64,000 nt of DNA from Streptomyces sp. NBC_01498 (GCF_036327775.1 NZ_CP109598.1:2046001-2110000); one strand, 5' to 3'; counted from the first letter of the stretch, positions 43,797-53,723 are shown. Notes: generated by a model from the sequence alone, not told the origin. Made by a program: numbers and translations.

Positions 43797-44909
43797 TCAG
43801 GCGGACGCGCGCTTGCGCGCCGGGGCCTTCTTCGCCGTGGTCTTCTTGGCGGCCGTCTTCTTCGCGGCGGCTCCGGCACCCGCCGCCTTCTTGGCCGCCG
43901 CCGTCTTCTCCCCGCCCTTCGCCGGGGCCGCCTTCGACGCCGACTTCGACGCGGTCTTGGCCGCCGGCTTCGCGGCCGTCTTCTTCGCCGCCCCGGCCCC
44001 GGCCCGCGACCCGGCGGTGGACTTCGACGCCGTCTTCTTCGCCCCGGCCGCCGCCTTCTTGCGGGTCGGCAGCCGCGTCACCTCGGCGTGCTCCGCATCC
44101 TCGTCCGCGCCCTCCCCCGCACCTTCGCCCCGCGACTGCTTCGCCGCCCGCACGCTGCCCTCCAGCGCCGCCATCAGGTCCAGCACCTTGCCCCCGCGCC
44201 GGTCCCCCGGCTCCTCCGGCGCCCGCAGCTCGCCGCCCGCCGCCTTGGACGCGATCAGTTCCTCGACGGCTTCCCGGTAGTCGTCGCGCAGCGACTCCAG
44301 TTCGACCTCGCCGAGCGTGTCCATCAGGGCGTCCGCCAGGTCGAGTTCGGCTTCCCGGATGCTGACCTCGGTCTCCGGCGCCACCCCCTCCGGCCGGCGG
44401 ATCTCGTCCGGCCACAGCAGCCCGTGCAGGGCGATGACGTCGTCCAGGACCCGCACCATGCCCAGCCGCTCACGCCCGCGCAGGGCGAATTTCGCGATCG
44501 CGACCTTCTCGCTGCGCTTCAGGGCCTCGCGCAGCAGCGTGTAGGGCTTGGCGGCGGGGACGCCGTTCGCCGCGATGTAGTACGCCGAGCCGACCTGGAG
44601 CGGATCGATCGAGGACTCGGGCACGAATCCGACGATGTCGATGGTCTTCGCCGTCGGCAGCGGGAGCTGGGCCAGGTCGTCGTCCGTGATCGGGATCATG
44701 GACCCGTCGGCGTCCTCGTACGCCTTGCCGATCTCGGCGGACGTGACCTCCTCCTCGTCCAGCTCGCAGACCTTCCGGTAACGAATCCGGCCGCCGTCCG
44801 CCAGATGGATCTGCCGGAAGGAGATCGAATGGCTCTCGGTGGCGTTGACCAGCTTGATCGGGATGTTGACCAGACCGAACGAGATGGCGCCGTTCCATAT
44901 GGATCGCAC
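43797..44909 (-). CDS. ku: DNA end-binding protein Ku
   Basis: 370 aa from GTG 44909 (AAGGGA 6 bases upstream). The Ku core (about 1-255) starts VRSIWNGAISFGLVNIPIKL and has FVPESSIDPLQVGSAYYI and ELDLADALMDTL. The last 100 residues are a Lys/Ala repeat (KKTA, AAKK, KKTTAKK), as in the Streptomyces long form, likely binding DNA. It acts in non-homologous end joining by encircling broken ends and recruiting LigD-type enzymes. Divergent from a LigD-type polymerase gene. Confidence 0.97.
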   Translation of the reverse strand: MRSIWNGAISFGLVNIPIKLVNATESHSISFRQIHLADGGRIRYRKVCELDEEEVTSAEIGKAYEDADGSMIPITDDDLAQLPLPTAKTIDIVGFVPESSIDPLQVGSAYYIAANGVPAAKPYTLLREALKRSEKVAIAKFALRGRERLGMVRVLDDVIALHGLLWPDEIRRPEGVAPETEVSIREAELDLADALMDTLGEVELESLRDDYREAVEELIASKAAGGELRAPEEPGDRRGGKVLDLMAALEGSVRAAKQSRGEGAGEGADEDAEHAEVTRLPTRKKAAAGAKKTASKSTAGSRAGAGAAKKTAAKPAAKTASKSASKAAPAKGGEKTAAAKKAAGAGAAAKKTAAKKTTAKKAPARKRASA

Positions 44910-44913
44910 GGTT

Positions 44914-44942
44914 AATCCCTTACATCCGAAAATCGTGGGATT
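44914..44942. promoter_or_regulatory. Shared ku / LigD-polymerase divergent promoter region
   Basis: Only 41 bases separate the two starts. AATCCC (44914-44919) and GGGATT (44937-44942) form an inverted repeat with a 17-base spacer. Part of each arm also serves as a ribosome site, AAGGGA for ku and GGGA for the polymerase. A common operator is possible, or the symmetry may only reflect two ribosome sites. Confidence 0.35.
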
Positions 44943-44950
44943 CTCATCGT

Positions 44951-45835
44951 ATGACGCCAATCGCGGAGGTGGAGGGGCGGCGGATCGCCCTCAGCAATCT
45001 GGACAAGGTCCTCTATCCGGCCACCGGCACCACGAAGGGCGAGGTCCTGCACTACTGCGCGACCTCGGCCGGCGCCCTGCTGGCCCATCTGGCGAACCGC
45101 CCCGTCTCCTTCCTGCGGTACCCGGACGGCCCCGCCGGTGAGCGCTTCTTCACCAAGAACCCGCCGCCCGGCACCCCCTCCTGGGTGCGTACGGCGGCCG
45201 TGCCGCGCTCGGCCGGCCAGATCGCCAAGCAGGTGCTGGTGGAGGACCTGGCGACGCTGATCTGGGCGGCGAACCTGGTCGTGGAGTTCCACACCCCGCA
45301 GTGGCAGGTCGACAGCCCGGCCCGCGCCGACCGCATCGTCTTCGACCTGGACCCCGGCGAGCCCGCGACCGTCGTGGAGTGCTGCACGGCGGCGCTCTGG
45401 CTGCGCGACCGGCTGGCGGCCGACGGGCTGGGCGCGTACGCGAAGACGTCCGGCTCGAAGGGCCTGCATCTGCTCGTACCGCTGGAGCCCACCCCCTCGC
45501 CCGAGGTCTCCGCGTATGCCAAGTCGCTCGCCGTCGAGGCGGCGGCCGAGCTTCCCGGGCTGGTGGTGCACCGGATGGCCCGCGCGCTGCGCCCCGGCAA
45601 GGTCTTCGTGGACCACAGCCAGAACTCGGCGGCGAAGACGACGGCCGCGCCGTACACGGTGCGCGCCCGCCCGGAGCCGACCGTCTCCACCCCGGTCTCC
45701 TGGGAGGAGGTCGGGAACTGCGGGGCGCCGGAGGACCTGGTCTTCCGCGTCGGCGACATCGCGGGGCGGCTGGAGCGGTACGGGGATCTCCTCGGCCCGC
45801 TGATCAATCTCAACCGGGCGGGGCGGCTGCCCTGA
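44951..45835 (+). CDS. LigD-type polymerase (POL) domain protein for end joining
   Basis: 294 aa, one archaeo-eukaryotic-primase-like POL domain as in LigD, without ligase or nuclease domains. Metal-binding VFDLDPGEP (DxD), the SGSKGLHLLVPL motif and VFVDHSQNSAAKTTAAPYT are typical. It should add ribo- or deoxynucleotides to fill broken ends held by Ku. A separate ATP-dependent ligase would be needed elsewhere in the genome. Start ATG 44951 with GGGA about 9 bases upstream. Confidence 0.95.
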   Translation: MTPIAEVEGRRIALSNLDKVLYPATGTTKGEVLHYCATSAGALLAHLANRPVSFLRYPDGPAGERFFTKNPPPGTPSWVRTAAVPRSAGQIAKQVLVEDLATLIWAANLVVEFHTPQWQVDSPARADRIVFDLDPGEPATVVECCTAALWLRDRLAADGLGAYAKTSGSKGLHLLVPLEPTPSPEVSAYAKSLAVEAAAELPGLVVHRMARALRPGKVFVDHSQNSAAKTTAAPYTVRARPEPTVSTPVSWEEVGNCGAPEDLVFRVGDIAGRLERYGDLLGPLINLNRAGRLP

Positions 45836-45940
45836 ATCCCACCCCGCCGGTGCCGTGACGGCCGGCGCGGCCACCGTGCACCATGGAGGTGCGCCCGGTG
45901 CGAGCGTCATGAAGCGTCACGAGCAGAGAAGGAACCACGC

Positions 45941-46330
45941 ATGATCATCTTTGGGACCAAGGGCTACATCTACCAGCTCGCGATACTGACGCTCGTCTGC
46001 GGCCAGTGCGGCAACCCGTCGGCGCACACGCTGCGCAAGCGGGTCTCCAAGTTCACGCTGTTCTTCGTGCCGCTGTTCCCGTACTCGACGAAGCACTACA
46101 CGCAGTGCACGTTCTGCGGTGTGGAGCACCGGGTGCCGAACGAGCAGGCGGAGCAGCTGCTCGCGCAGAGCGCGTCGCAGGCGCAGCAGGGCATCGGCCA
46201 GCAGCACGGCGCCAACCCGTTCGCACAGGGCGCGCAGGGCGGTCAGGGCGGCGGGAACCCGTTCAGCCAGGGCGGGCAGGGCGGCCAGGGGCCGCAGCCG
46301 GGGCAGGGCGGGAACCCGTACCAGCGCTGA
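45941..46330 (+). CDS. Zinc-ribbon protein with Gly/Gln-rich tail
   Basis: 129 aa, GAAGGA about 8 bases upstream of ATG 45941. Two CxxC pairs (LVCGQCGNPS and TQCTFCGVEHRV) form a zinc ribbon around a short hydrophobic segment (KFTLFFVPLFPYSTK); the tail (about 70-129) is rich in Gly, Gln, Asn and Pro. Proteins of this layout are widespread in Streptomyces; function unknown. It stands alone between the polymerase and a hairpin. Confidence 0.85.
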   Translation: MIIFGTKGYIYQLAILTLVCGQCGNPSAHTLRKRVSKFTLFFVPLFPYSTKHYTQCTFCGVEHRVPNEQAEQLLAQSASQAQQGIGQQHGANPFAQGAQGGQGGGNPFSQGGQGGQGPQPGQGGNPYQR

Positions 46331-46399
46331 GTCCGGCGAGCTGGACACGCAGCGTGACGACCGTGCGCATGATGTGATGAAAATAGGGCAGAACGGGCG

Positions 46400-46426
46400 G
46401 GCGCCGAGTGGATTCCCCTCGGCGCC
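46400..46426 (+). terminator. Hairpin after the zinc-ribbon gene
   Basis: Perfect 9-bp stem GGCGCCGAG / CTCGGCGCC with a 9-base loop, 70 bases past the stop. Nothing else was recognised in the 314-base gap up to the RodA-like gene. Confidence 0.6.
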
Positions 46427-46644
46427 TTGCTCCGTCCCGAACATCGGGAGCCACGCGCGCCCCGGCGCTCCCCGCGCCACCTCCTCACGGACGGCGCCCG
46501 CGCCTGGACCTCGGCCGCGTCCACCGAGAACATCGGACAGCCGCCCGCCGGCTCCGACGCACCCCCGGACCCGACGGGACCCGACATGCCCCGCGCCTAC
46601 ACATAAGCGGACATAAGGCATGTCGGGTTGCTACGTTGCGCTCC

Positions 46645-48078
46645 ATGACCGCAACGACGGGGGACCCTCCCCCGCCCGAAGCACGTGTCGCCAAGCGGCG
46701 CGGGGTCGAGCTCTCCCTCCTGGTGGGCGCCGTCCTCATCTCCGTCCTCGGTTACGCCGCCGTCGGCCTCGCCCTCGACGCCGCCGCCCCGCCCGACGCC
46801 CTCACCCACGGCGCGGGCCTCGGTCTGCTCGCTCTCGTCGCGCATCTCGCGGTCCGCTTCCGCGCCCCGTACGCCGACCCGCTCCTGCTGCCCATCGCGG
46901 TCCTGCTCAACGGCATCGGCCTGGTGCTGCTGCACCGGCTGGACCTGGCGACGCCGGGCGAGCGGGACGCGCCCGCGCAGCTCGTCTGGTCCACCCTCGG
47001 GGTCGCGCTGTTCATCGCCGTCGTGGTGGTCCTGCGCGACCACCGGGTGCTCCAGCGGTACGCGTATCTGTCGATGGCCGCCGCGCTGGTGCTGATGGTC
47101 CTGCCGATCTTCTTCCCCGCCGTGAACGGTGCCCGGATCTGGATCCGGATCGGCGAACTCTCCTTCCAGCCGGGCGAGTTCGCGAAGATCCTGCTCGCCG
47201 TCTTCTTCGCCGCGTATCTCGCCGCCAACCACAACGCCCTCGCCTGCACCGGCCGCCGGATCTGGTGGTTCCAGCTGCCCAGCGGGCGGGTGCTGGGCCC
47301 CGTCGTCGCGATCTGGCTGCTCAGCGTGGTCGTCCTGATCCTGGAACGCGACCTCGGTACCTCGCTGCTCTTCTTCGGCCTGTTCGTGATCCTGCTGTAC
47401 GTGGCGACGGGCCGGACCGGCTGGATCGCCGTCGGGCTGCTGCTGGCCGGGGTGGGCGCGGTCGCCGTGGGCTGGCTCGAACCGCACGTCCACGGCCGGG
47501 TGGAGGACTGGCTGGACCCGTTCGCCTCCATCGACGCGGGCCGGGGCCCCGGCCAACTGGCCCAGTCCCTCTTCGCGTTCGCGGCGGGCGGCATGTTCGG
47601 TACGGGGCTGGGGCTGGGCCGGTCGGTGCTGATCGGCTTCGCCGCCAAGTCCGACTTCATCCTCGCGACGGCGGGCGAGGAGCTGGGACTGCTCGGGCTG
47701 ACGGCGATCCTGGTGCTGTACGCGCTGCTGGTCGCCCGTGGCTACCGCGCCGGGCTCGGTCTGCGCGACCCGTTCGGACGGCTGCTCGCGGTCGGTCTCG
47801 CGTCGATCGTGGCGCTCCAGGTGTTCGTGATCGCGGGCGGGGTGACCGGGCTGATCCCGCTCACCGGCATGGCGATGCCGTTCCTGGCGCAGGGCGGCTC
47901 GTCGGTCGTCACGAACTGGGTCATCGTGGCGCTGCTCATCCGGCTCAGCCACTCGGCGCGCCGGCCGCTCCCGGAACCGGTGGAGGCGGGGGTGATCGCG
48001 CCGGCGGTGGTGGTCGCGGGGCCCGTCCCGGGCACGGGCCCCTCGACCGGGACGACGGCGACGGGCGGTGAGCGATGA
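46645..48078 (+). CDS. FtsW/RodA/SpoVE-family peptidoglycan polymerase
   Basis: 477 aa from ATG 46645 (MTATTGDPPPPEARV). Ten or so membrane helices; SEDS-family signatures include INGARIWIRIG-like VNGARIWIRIGELSFQPGEF, ERDLGTSLLFFGLF and IPLTGMAMPFLAQGGSS. SEDS proteins polymerise lipid II glycan strands together with a class B PBP, which is the next gene (ATGA overlap). This pair is outside the main division cluster, so it may serve a growth-stage-specific role. The ribosome site is weak. Confidence 0.95.
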   Translation: MTATTGDPPPPEARVAKRRGVELSLLVGAVLISVLGYAAVGLALDAAAPPDALTHGAGLGLLALVAHLAVRFRAPYADPLLLPIAVLLNGIGLVLLHRLDLATPGERDAPAQLVWSTLGVALFIAVVVVLRDHRVLQRYAYLSMAAALVLMVLPIFFPAVNGARIWIRIGELSFQPGEFAKILLAVFFAAYLAANHNALACTGRRIWWFQLPSGRVLGPVVAIWLLSVVVLILERDLGTSLLFFGLFVILLYVATGRTGWIAVGLLLAGVGAVAVGWLEPHVHGRVEDWLDPFASIDAGRGPGQLAQSLFAFAAGGMFGTGLGLGRSVLIGFAAKSDFILATAGEELGLLGLTAILVLYALLVARGYRAGLGLRDPFGRLLAVGLASIVALQVFVIAGGVTGLIPLTGMAMPFLAQGGSSVVTNWVIVALLIRLSHSARRPLPEPVEAGVIAPAVVVAGPVPGTGPSTGTTATGGER

Positions 48079-49538
48079 CCGGCCAGATCCGGCTCGCCGC
48101 CGCGTGCTGTCTGCTGCTGTTCGCCGCCCTGCTCGTCAACGCGGCCCGGGTACAGGTCATCCAGGCCGACTCCCTCGACCGCAACCCCGCCAACCGCCGC
48201 GCCGCCATCGACCGTTTCGAGCAGCCGCGCGGCCGGATCCTCGTCGACGGCCGCCCCGTCACCGGCTCCCGGGACACCCGCCAGCAGCTGCGGTACGAAC
48301 GCACGTACGCGCAGGGGCCGTTGTACGCGCCGGTGACCGGCTACGCCTCCCAGACGTACGGCACCACCCTGCTGGAGAACGCCGAGGACGGCATCCTGGC
48401 CGGGACCGACCCGATGCTGGCGCCCCTGCCGTTCTGGAACGACATCACCCGCGGCCGACGGCCCGGCGGCAGCGTCGTCACGACCATCAGCTCGGCGGCG
48501 CAGCGCGCCGCGTACACCGGTCTCGACGGCAGGCGCGGCGCGGTCGCGGCGATCGAACCCGCGACGGGCCGGATCCTCGCGCTGGTCAGCAGTCCCTCGT
48601 ACGACCCCGGACGGCTCTCGGGCACGGGGAGCGCGGTGGCGGACACCTGGCGGCGGTACAACGACGACGCCGCCCAGCCGATGCTCAACCGGGCCATCCG
48701 CCAGACGTATCCGCCCGGTTCGGCCTTCAAGATCGTGACGGCCGCGGCGGCCCTGGACACCGGGGCGGTCGAGGACGTCGACAAACCGACGGGGGTCCCC
48801 GACCCGTACGTCCTGCCGGGCACCCGCACCAGGCTCCCCAACGACACACGCGGCTGTGACCAGGAGTCGCTGGCGTACGCGATCAAGTGGTCCTGCAACT
48901 CGGTGATGGCCGGGCTCGGGGTGCGGGTCGGGCTCGACGGGATGGTGGACGCGGTGGGCCGATTCGGCTTCAACGACCGGCGGTTGAGGATTCCGTCCGG
49001 GGTTGCGGTGTCCAACTTCGACCGGGAGATGAGCGACGACCAGCTCGCGCTCTCCTCGATCGGGCAGTACGACACGACGGCGACGCCGCTCCAGATGGCG
49101 ATGGTCGCGTCCGCCGTCGCGAACGGCGGGAACCTCACGTACCCGCGTCTGGTGGAGCGGACGCTCGACGCCGACGGCGACACCGTCTCCCGGACGGGCC
49201 AACGGTCCTACGGGCGGGCGATGAAGCCGTCCACGGCCTACCGGCTGCGGCAGTTGATGGTGGACGCCGTGGAGACCGGGACGGGGACGAGCGCCGGGAT
49301 CGAGGGCGCGACGGTGGGCGGCAAGACGGGGACGGCGCAGCACGGGGTGGGCAACTCCGGTACGCCGTACGCCTGGTTCATCTCCTGGGCGCGGGCGGAC
49401 GGCGCGGCACGGCCGGCGGTGGCGGTGGCCGTGGTGGTGGAGGACGCGGAGGCGGTGCGGGGCGACATCAGCGGGGGCGGCGACGCGGCGCCGATCGCGC
49501 GCGCGGTGATGGAGGCGGCGCTGGCGGAGGCGCGCTGA
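48075..49538 (+). CDS. Class B penicillin-binding protein (transpeptidase)
   Basis: 487 aa. One N-terminal membrane helix ([20 protein letters not shown]), a dimerisation domain, then the transpeptidase with all three motifs: S216-x-x-K (PPGSAFK), S273-C-N (KWSCNSVM) and K417-T-G (GGKTGTAQH). It cross-links wall peptides made by the SEDS partner encoded just before it. Matches the PbpA/FtsI-like group of actinobacteria. Confidence 0.96.
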   Translation: MTGQIRLAAACCLLLFAALLVNAARVQVIQADSLDRNPANRRAAIDRFEQPRGRILVDGRPVTGSRDTRQQLRYERTYAQGPLYAPVTGYASQTYGTTLLENAEDGILAGTDPMLAPLPFWNDITRGRRPGGSVVTTISSAAQRAAYTGLDGRRGAVAAIEPATGRILALVSSPSYDPGRLSGTGSAVADTWRRYNDDAAQPMLNRAIRQTYPPGSAFKIVTAAAALDTGAVEDVDKPTGVPDPYVLPGTRTRLPNDTRGCDQESLAYAIKWSCNSVMAGLGVRVGLDGMVDAVGRFGFNDRRLRIPSGVAVSNFDREMSDDQLALSSIGQYDTTATPLQMAMVASAVANGGNLTYPRLVERTLDADGDTVSRTGQRSYGRAMKPSTAYRLRQLMVDAVETGTGTSAGIEGATVGGKTGTAQHGVGNSGTPYAWFISWARADGAARPAVAVAVVVEDAEAVRGDISGGGDAAPIARAVMEAALAEAR

Positions 49539-49554
49539 GAGACTGGAGGGTGTG

Positions 49555-50688
49555 GTGGGCGAGTCGTGGTGGTCGGTGGACGAGGCACTGGAGCGGATCG
49601 ACCGGCTCGACTCCGGGCTGTGTGCCTTCATCGAGGTGTGGCACACCGGGGCGAGGCGGCGGGCGCGGGCCGTGGACCCTCGACTGCCGCTGGCGGGGCT
49701 GCCGTTCGCGGTGAAGGGCCCGACGGGCATCCGGTCGCACGCGGCGCGGCGGCTGATCGCGGCGGGGGCGGTGCCGGTCGGTTCGACGGCGGTGCCGGGG
49801 CCGGGGACGTACTGGCAGACCTGGGGGCGCGGGGCCGGTGGCCGGACGGTCAATCCGTACCGCGCGGACCGGACTCCCGGTGGTTCGTCGGCGGGGTCGG
49901 CGGTGGCGGTCGCGGCGGGCATGGTGCCGCTGGCGACGGGCAGCGACGGGGCGGGCTCGGTGCGGATCCCGGCGGCGTGGTGCGGGGTGTTCGGGCTGAA
50001 GACGACGAGGGGGCTGCTGCCGTCGCCGGACCGGACGGGCCTGGCGACGGCGGGGGTGCTGACGCGGCGGGTGGCGGACGCGGGGGTGTGGCTGCGGTGG
50101 GTGGCGGCCGGGTCGGCGGGGGTGGCGGGTGCCGCTCCGCGTGGGCCGGTGGCCGCCGCGTACTCGCCGGACCTCGGTTTCGCGGGGACGGACTCGGCGG
50201 TGGAGGCGGTGGTACGGGCGGCGGTGGACCGGCTGGTGGCGGCCGGGGTCGTACGGCTCGACGGGTCTCCGGGGGCGGCCCCGGCGCTGCTGGACCCGCG
50301 CGAGGCGTGGCTGGCGCTGCACGGGGACGGGGACGGGGGCGGGGGCGTACCCGGAGCGGGCGGCGCGGGCGGGGGCGGGAGCGCGAGTGTGCGGGAGGAG
50401 AACGACCGGCGGCTGGACGCGTACTTCGCGCGTACGCCGCTGCTGCTGACCCCGGTGACACCGAACCGCCCGCACGGCCACGGGGGTCCGGGGCCCGACG
50501 TCTACTCGACGGAGCTGACCTGGGCGTTCAACCTGAGTGGCCATCCGGCGGCGAGTCTGCCCGCCGGTTTCACGCCCGACGGCTGCCCGGTGGGGCTCCA
50601 ACTGGTCGCGGAGCGCGGGGCGGAGGCCGGGCTCCTCGCTGTCGCGGAGGCGGCCGAGGCGGCCCTGCCCGTCCTGCGCCGCCCGTGA
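49555..50688 (+). CDS. Amidase signature family hydrolase, short form
   Basis: About 377 aa from GTG 49555, 5-6 bases after GGAGG; GTG 49552 would be too close to it. The catalytic triad is intact: Lys in [10 protein letters not shown], cis-Ser in [10 protein letters not shown], nucleophile Ser in [13 protein letters not shown]. The family is normally about 470 aa; here the stretch just after the catalytic Lys and a later part are short. Substrate unknown. It lies 16 bases after the PBP gene and may be cotranscribed. Confidence 0.88.
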   Translation: MGESWWSVDEALERIDRLDSGLCAFIEVWHTGARRRARAVDPRLPLAGLPFAVKGPTGIRSHAARRLIAAGAVPVGSTAVPGPGTYWQTWGRGAGGRTVNPYRADRTPGGSSAGSAVAVAAGMVPLATGSDGAGSVRIPAAWCGVFGLKTTRGLLPSPDRTGLATAGVLTRRVADAGVWLRWVAAGSAGVAGAAPRGPVAAAYSPDLGFAGTDSAVEAVVRAAVDRLVAAGVVRLDGSPGAAPALLDPREAWLALHGDGDGGGGVPGAGGAGGGGSASVREENDRRLDAYFARTPLLLTPVTPNRPHGHGGPGPDVYSTELTWAFNLSGHPAASLPAGFTPDGCPVGLQLVAERGAEAGLLAVAEAAEAALPVLRRP

Positions 50689-50769
50689 CGGCGCCCGCGA
50701 CGACCCGGGAGCGCGGAGCGGATCGGCCGGGGAGTCGGCGGGCCGATTCGGCGAGGGCCCGACAGGGGA

Positions 50770-50799
50770 TTGACGGGGACTACTGACACGACGTCTTAT
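50770..50799 (+). promoter_or_regulatory. Possible promoter of the AurF-like gene
   Basis: TTGACG (50770-50775) and TCTTAT (50794-50799) are 18 bp apart, about 90 bases before the gene. The palindrome CTTATAAG (50795-50802) overlaps the -10. Confidence 0.4.
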
Positions 50800-50889
50800 A
50801 AGAGGCCCGGAGTCGTACCCCCGGTAACACCGACTTCGGTCCCGCAACACCGACCCCCGCCGGCCCCCTGTCGCGAGGTGCTTCCCGCC

Positions 50890-51855
50890 ATGACCGCAGC
50901 ACACGACCCCGAAGTGACCGCCCCGCGCGACGAGGAGCGCGGGAACCCGTTCCCGCATGACGCGCTGGGGCCGCTGCGCGACCGTGAACAGGTCGCGCGC
51001 CGTCTCCTCGAAGCCTCGGCCAAGCACTCCTTCGACCCGGACAAGGACCTGGACTGGGACGCCCCGCCGGAGGACGGAAAGTGGTACTGGCCGCCCGAGT
51101 TGGTCTCGCTGTACGGCACCCCGCTCTGGCGGCGGATGTCCGAGGAGCAGCGGATGGACCTGGCCCGGCACGAGGCCGCGTCGCTCGCCTCGCTCGGCAT
51201 CTGGTTCGAGATCATCCTGATGCAGCTGCTGGTCCGGCACATCTACGACAAGCCGGTGACCAGCGAGCACGTCCGCTACGCGCTCACCGAGATCGCGGAC
51301 GAGTGCCGCCACTCGGCGATGTTCGCGCGGATGATCCAGAAGGGCGGCGCCCCGGCGTACCCCGTGCCCCGTGCCCATCACAATGTGGCGCGCGTGCTGA
51401 AGTCCGTGTCCACGACGCCGGGTTCGTTCGCCGCGACGCTGCTGGGCGAGGAGATCCTGGACTGGATGCAGCGGCTGACGTTCCCGGACGAGCGCGTCCA
51501 GCCGCTGGTACGGGGCGTGACCCGGATCCATGTGGTGGAGGAGGCCCGCCATGTGCGTTACGCCCGTGAGGAGTTGCGCCGCCAGATGGTGACGGCTCCG
51601 CGCTGGGAAAGGGAGTTGACCCGCCTCACCGCAGGCCAGGCGGCCCGGGTCTTCTCGGTCTGCTTCGTCAACCCCCGGGTCTACGACAACGCGGGCCTGA
51701 ACCGCCACGAGGCGGTGAGCCAGGTCCGGGCCAGCGGCCACCGCCGAGAGGTCATGCAGTCGGGCGCGAAGCGTCTGACGGACTTCCTGGACGACATAGG
51801 GGTGCTGCGCGGGGCGGGGCGGCGGCTCTGGAAGTCGTCGGGGCTGCTGGCCTGA
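50890..51855 (+). CDS. AurF-like diiron N-oxygenase family protein
   Basis: 321 aa from ATG 50890 (MTAAHDPEVTAP). Helical diiron protein: carboxylate/His ligands in LARHEAASLAS, TEIADECRHSAMF and VVEEARHVRYAREE match the ExxxxH/ExxxH pattern of p-aminobenzoate N-oxygenases (AurF/CmlI group). Such enzymes oxidise aryl amines to nitro groups in natural products. No biosynthetic cluster surrounds it, so its substrate cannot be inferred. Own promoter likely. Confidence 0.85.
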   Translation: MTAAHDPEVTAPRDEERGNPFPHDALGPLRDREQVARRLLEASAKHSFDPDKDLDWDAPPEDGKWYWPPELVSLYGTPLWRRMSEEQRMDLARHEAASLASLGIWFEIILMQLLVRHIYDKPVTSEHVRYALTEIADECRHSAMFARMIQKGGAPAYPVPRAHHNVARVLKSVSTTPGSFAATLLGEEILDWMQRLTFPDERVQPLVRGVTRIHVVEEARHVRYAREELRRQMVTAPRWERELTRLTAGQAARVFSVCFVNPRVYDNAGLNRHEAVSQVRASGHRREVMQSGAKRLTDFLDDIGVLRGAGRRLWKSSGLLA

Positions 51856-51918
51856 GGGGTGGGGCGGGCCGCCGGTGCGGGGCGGACGCGCGGGGGCGGA
51901 GCGGATGCGCACGGCCGG

Positions 51919-51947
51919 GGCGGGGCGGGTATGGGGCCCGCCCCGCC
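51919..51947. terminator. Convergent terminator hairpin
   Basis: 11-bp GC stem (51919-51929 / 51937-51947, loop TATGGGG) between the AurF-like gene and the convergent surface-protein gene. Confidence 0.7.
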
Positions 51948-51957
51948 GCCGGGGCGG

Positions 51958-52461
51958 TCAGCTCCGCGCGCGGCGGCGCAGCACCAGCGTGCCGCCCGCC
52001 GCCGCGAGCGTCACCAGGGCCGCGCCCGTCGCGACCTTCGTCCCGTCCATGTCCGTGATGCTGCCGCCCAGCCCGCCGGTGGTGCCGCCGGACGGGGTCG
52101 TCGTGCCGACGGAGAAGGTGAAGCTGGAGGGGGTGCCGTTCGGGCAGGAGACGCTGATGGTGTGGGTGCCCGCGGTGGCGCTGCTGCGGATGACGGCGGT
52201 GCCCTGGTAGGTGCCCGACGTCGTACGCGTGAGGGTGACGGAGCCGGTGAAGGCGTTGGACGAGGCCGACACGGTGCTGGCCGAGCAGCCGCCCCGGAGG
52301 GTCAGCGTGGCGGTCGCGCCGCGCACCGCCGGGCTCGGGCTGACCGTGAGGACGGGCTGACCCGACGGGACCGGCCGGGCGTCGGCGTGGGCCGTCGTCA
52401 CACCCGCGCCCAGGGCCAGGCAGGACAGGGCGGCGGTGGCGAGGATGCGAGCAACGCGCAT
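51958..52461 (-). CDS. Small secreted or wall-anchored protein with Ig-like domain
   Basis: 167 aa from ATG 52461 (GGAG 9 bases upstream). Signal peptide about 1-27 ([21 protein letters not shown]), a beta-rich domain with two Cys ([16 protein letters not shown]), a Thr/Gly linker, then a C-terminal membrane helix ([17 protein letters not shown]) and RRRARS. No LPxTG motif is seen, so it is probably membrane-anchored at its C-terminus. Function unknown. Confidence 0.8.
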   Translation of the reverse strand: MRVARILATAALSCLALGAGVTTAHADARPVPSGQPVLTVSPSPAVRGATATLTLRGGCSASTVSASSNAFTGSVTLTRTTSGTYQGTAVIRSSATAGTHTISVSCPNGTPSSFTFSVGTTTPSGGTTGGLGGSITDMDGTKVATGAALVTLAAAGGTLVLRRRARS

Positions 52462-52737
52462 GATGGGCTTCTCCGCTTCCATGGCACGGTGCGGGCGTCC
52501 GTCGCCCGCTCGGGAAACCGAGCCGTGGCCTTCATCAATGGCAGACACGTCGTCAAGCGGCTCGCCGGAACGCGCCGCCGGATTCCGTCGAACGGTCCAG
52601 CGCGGGCCGCGAAGCCGCAGGTCGTGGCGGTGGGCCGGGGCGCCCGGCGGACACGGGGCCGGTACGCCGCAGGGGTGAGCACCGTCCACGCCGGGCGGGC
52701 GCGGCGGGAGGCCGGGCGGCTGCGGGACACTGGTCGG

Positions 52738-53010
52738 GTGAGAAGCGAAGAGACCGTCTTTGTCGGCGGGCCGCTCGACGGTCGCGTGCTGCCCGTGCTG
52801 ACCGGCCCCACCGGGCAGCCGCCCAAGTGGTACGAGGTCCCCGTGCCGGACGCCGGGGGCGGGCCGCCCACCGTCCTCGCGTACCGTCGCGCCCCCGCCG
52901 GGTACACGAAGCGGCTCGGGCTGCAACGCGGCTGGAAGTACGAGTACGTCCCGGAGGGCCGCGAACGCCGAGCCCTCAAGTGGCCCTGGTCCAAGCCCGA
53001 CCGGGGCTGA
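52738..53010 (+). CDS. Conserved hypothetical protein, 90 aa
   Basis: GTG 52738 opens a compact basic protein with [16 protein letters not shown] and [20 protein letters not shown]. It resembles small unknown proteins I have seen in Streptomyces genomes; no domain function recognised. No strong ribosome site. Its last codons (from 52966) are repeated as non-coding copies downstream at about 53165 and 53346. Confidence 0.65.
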   Translation: MRSEETVFVGGPLDGRVLPVLTGPTGQPPKWYEVPVPDAGGGPPTVLAYRRAPAGYTKRLGLQRGWKYEYVPEGRERRALKWPWSKPDRG

Positions 53011-53470
53011 GCCCCGCCGCGAGCCGTCCCCCCGGCGGAGGACGCGCCGCGCCGCGCGGGCGCACGGGCGGGCGTGGCCCACCCCGGCGGCACCGCGCCG
53101 CCCCGGACCCCCGGCGGCCCCGCGCCGCCCGGACCCGCTCCGGCGGATCCCCGCAGGCCCGGAACGCCGCGCCCTCAAGTGACCCCCGTACAAGCCCGAC
53201 CGGGGCCGAGCCCCTCCGAGAACCACGCCCCCGGCGGAACCTGAGCCGCACGTCGCGGGGCATACGGGGGCCTGGCCGACTTCGGCGGCCCCCGCGCCGC
53301 CCAGACCCGCTCCGGCGGATCCCCGCAGACCCGGAACGCCGCCAACGCCGCGCCCTCAAGTGACCCCCGTACAAGCCCGACCGGGGCCGAGCCCCGCCGC
53401 GAGCCGTCCCCCCCGGCGGAGGACGCGCCGCGCCGCGCGGGCGCACGGGCCGGGCGTGGCCACCCCGGCG
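52966..53470. repeat. Dispersed copies of the 3' end of the preceding gene
   Basis: CCCTCAAGTG, then an AAGCCCGACCGGGGC core and GAGCCCC, occurs at 52973 (inside the gene end), 53172 and 53353. Further shared blocks (GCCGTCCCCCCGGCGGAGGA, and CGCTCCGGCGGATCCCCGCAG) surround them. The offsets 199 and 181 are not multiples of three, so the copies do not extend the protein. No gene was found in 53011-53723. Confidence 0.75.
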
Positions 53471-53723
53471 GCACCGTGTCGCCCCGCCCAGGCCCTGTCC
53501 GGCGAATCCCCGCGGATCCTCGCGGGCCCGCGGCGCCCGGCCCGGCACGGCACCCCGCATCGTGGTCGGACTCGTCCAAGTACGCCCGGTACGGGGACGA
53601 TCCCGCGCCTCGTGAAGCACCACACCGGCCGCCCCGGGCCGATCCACGAAGATCCGCCGGACAGGACCTAGGATCGGGCGGGCCGGAGACGACCTCCCGG
53701 CAGAGCCACCAGGGGGCATTCGC

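Noticed and set aside
42986..44915. Long plus-strand open frames across the 154-bp repeats and antisense to ku
   Set aside because: The unit length shifts the frame at every copy, several frames are open at once because of GC content, and no ribosome site or protein family is seen.
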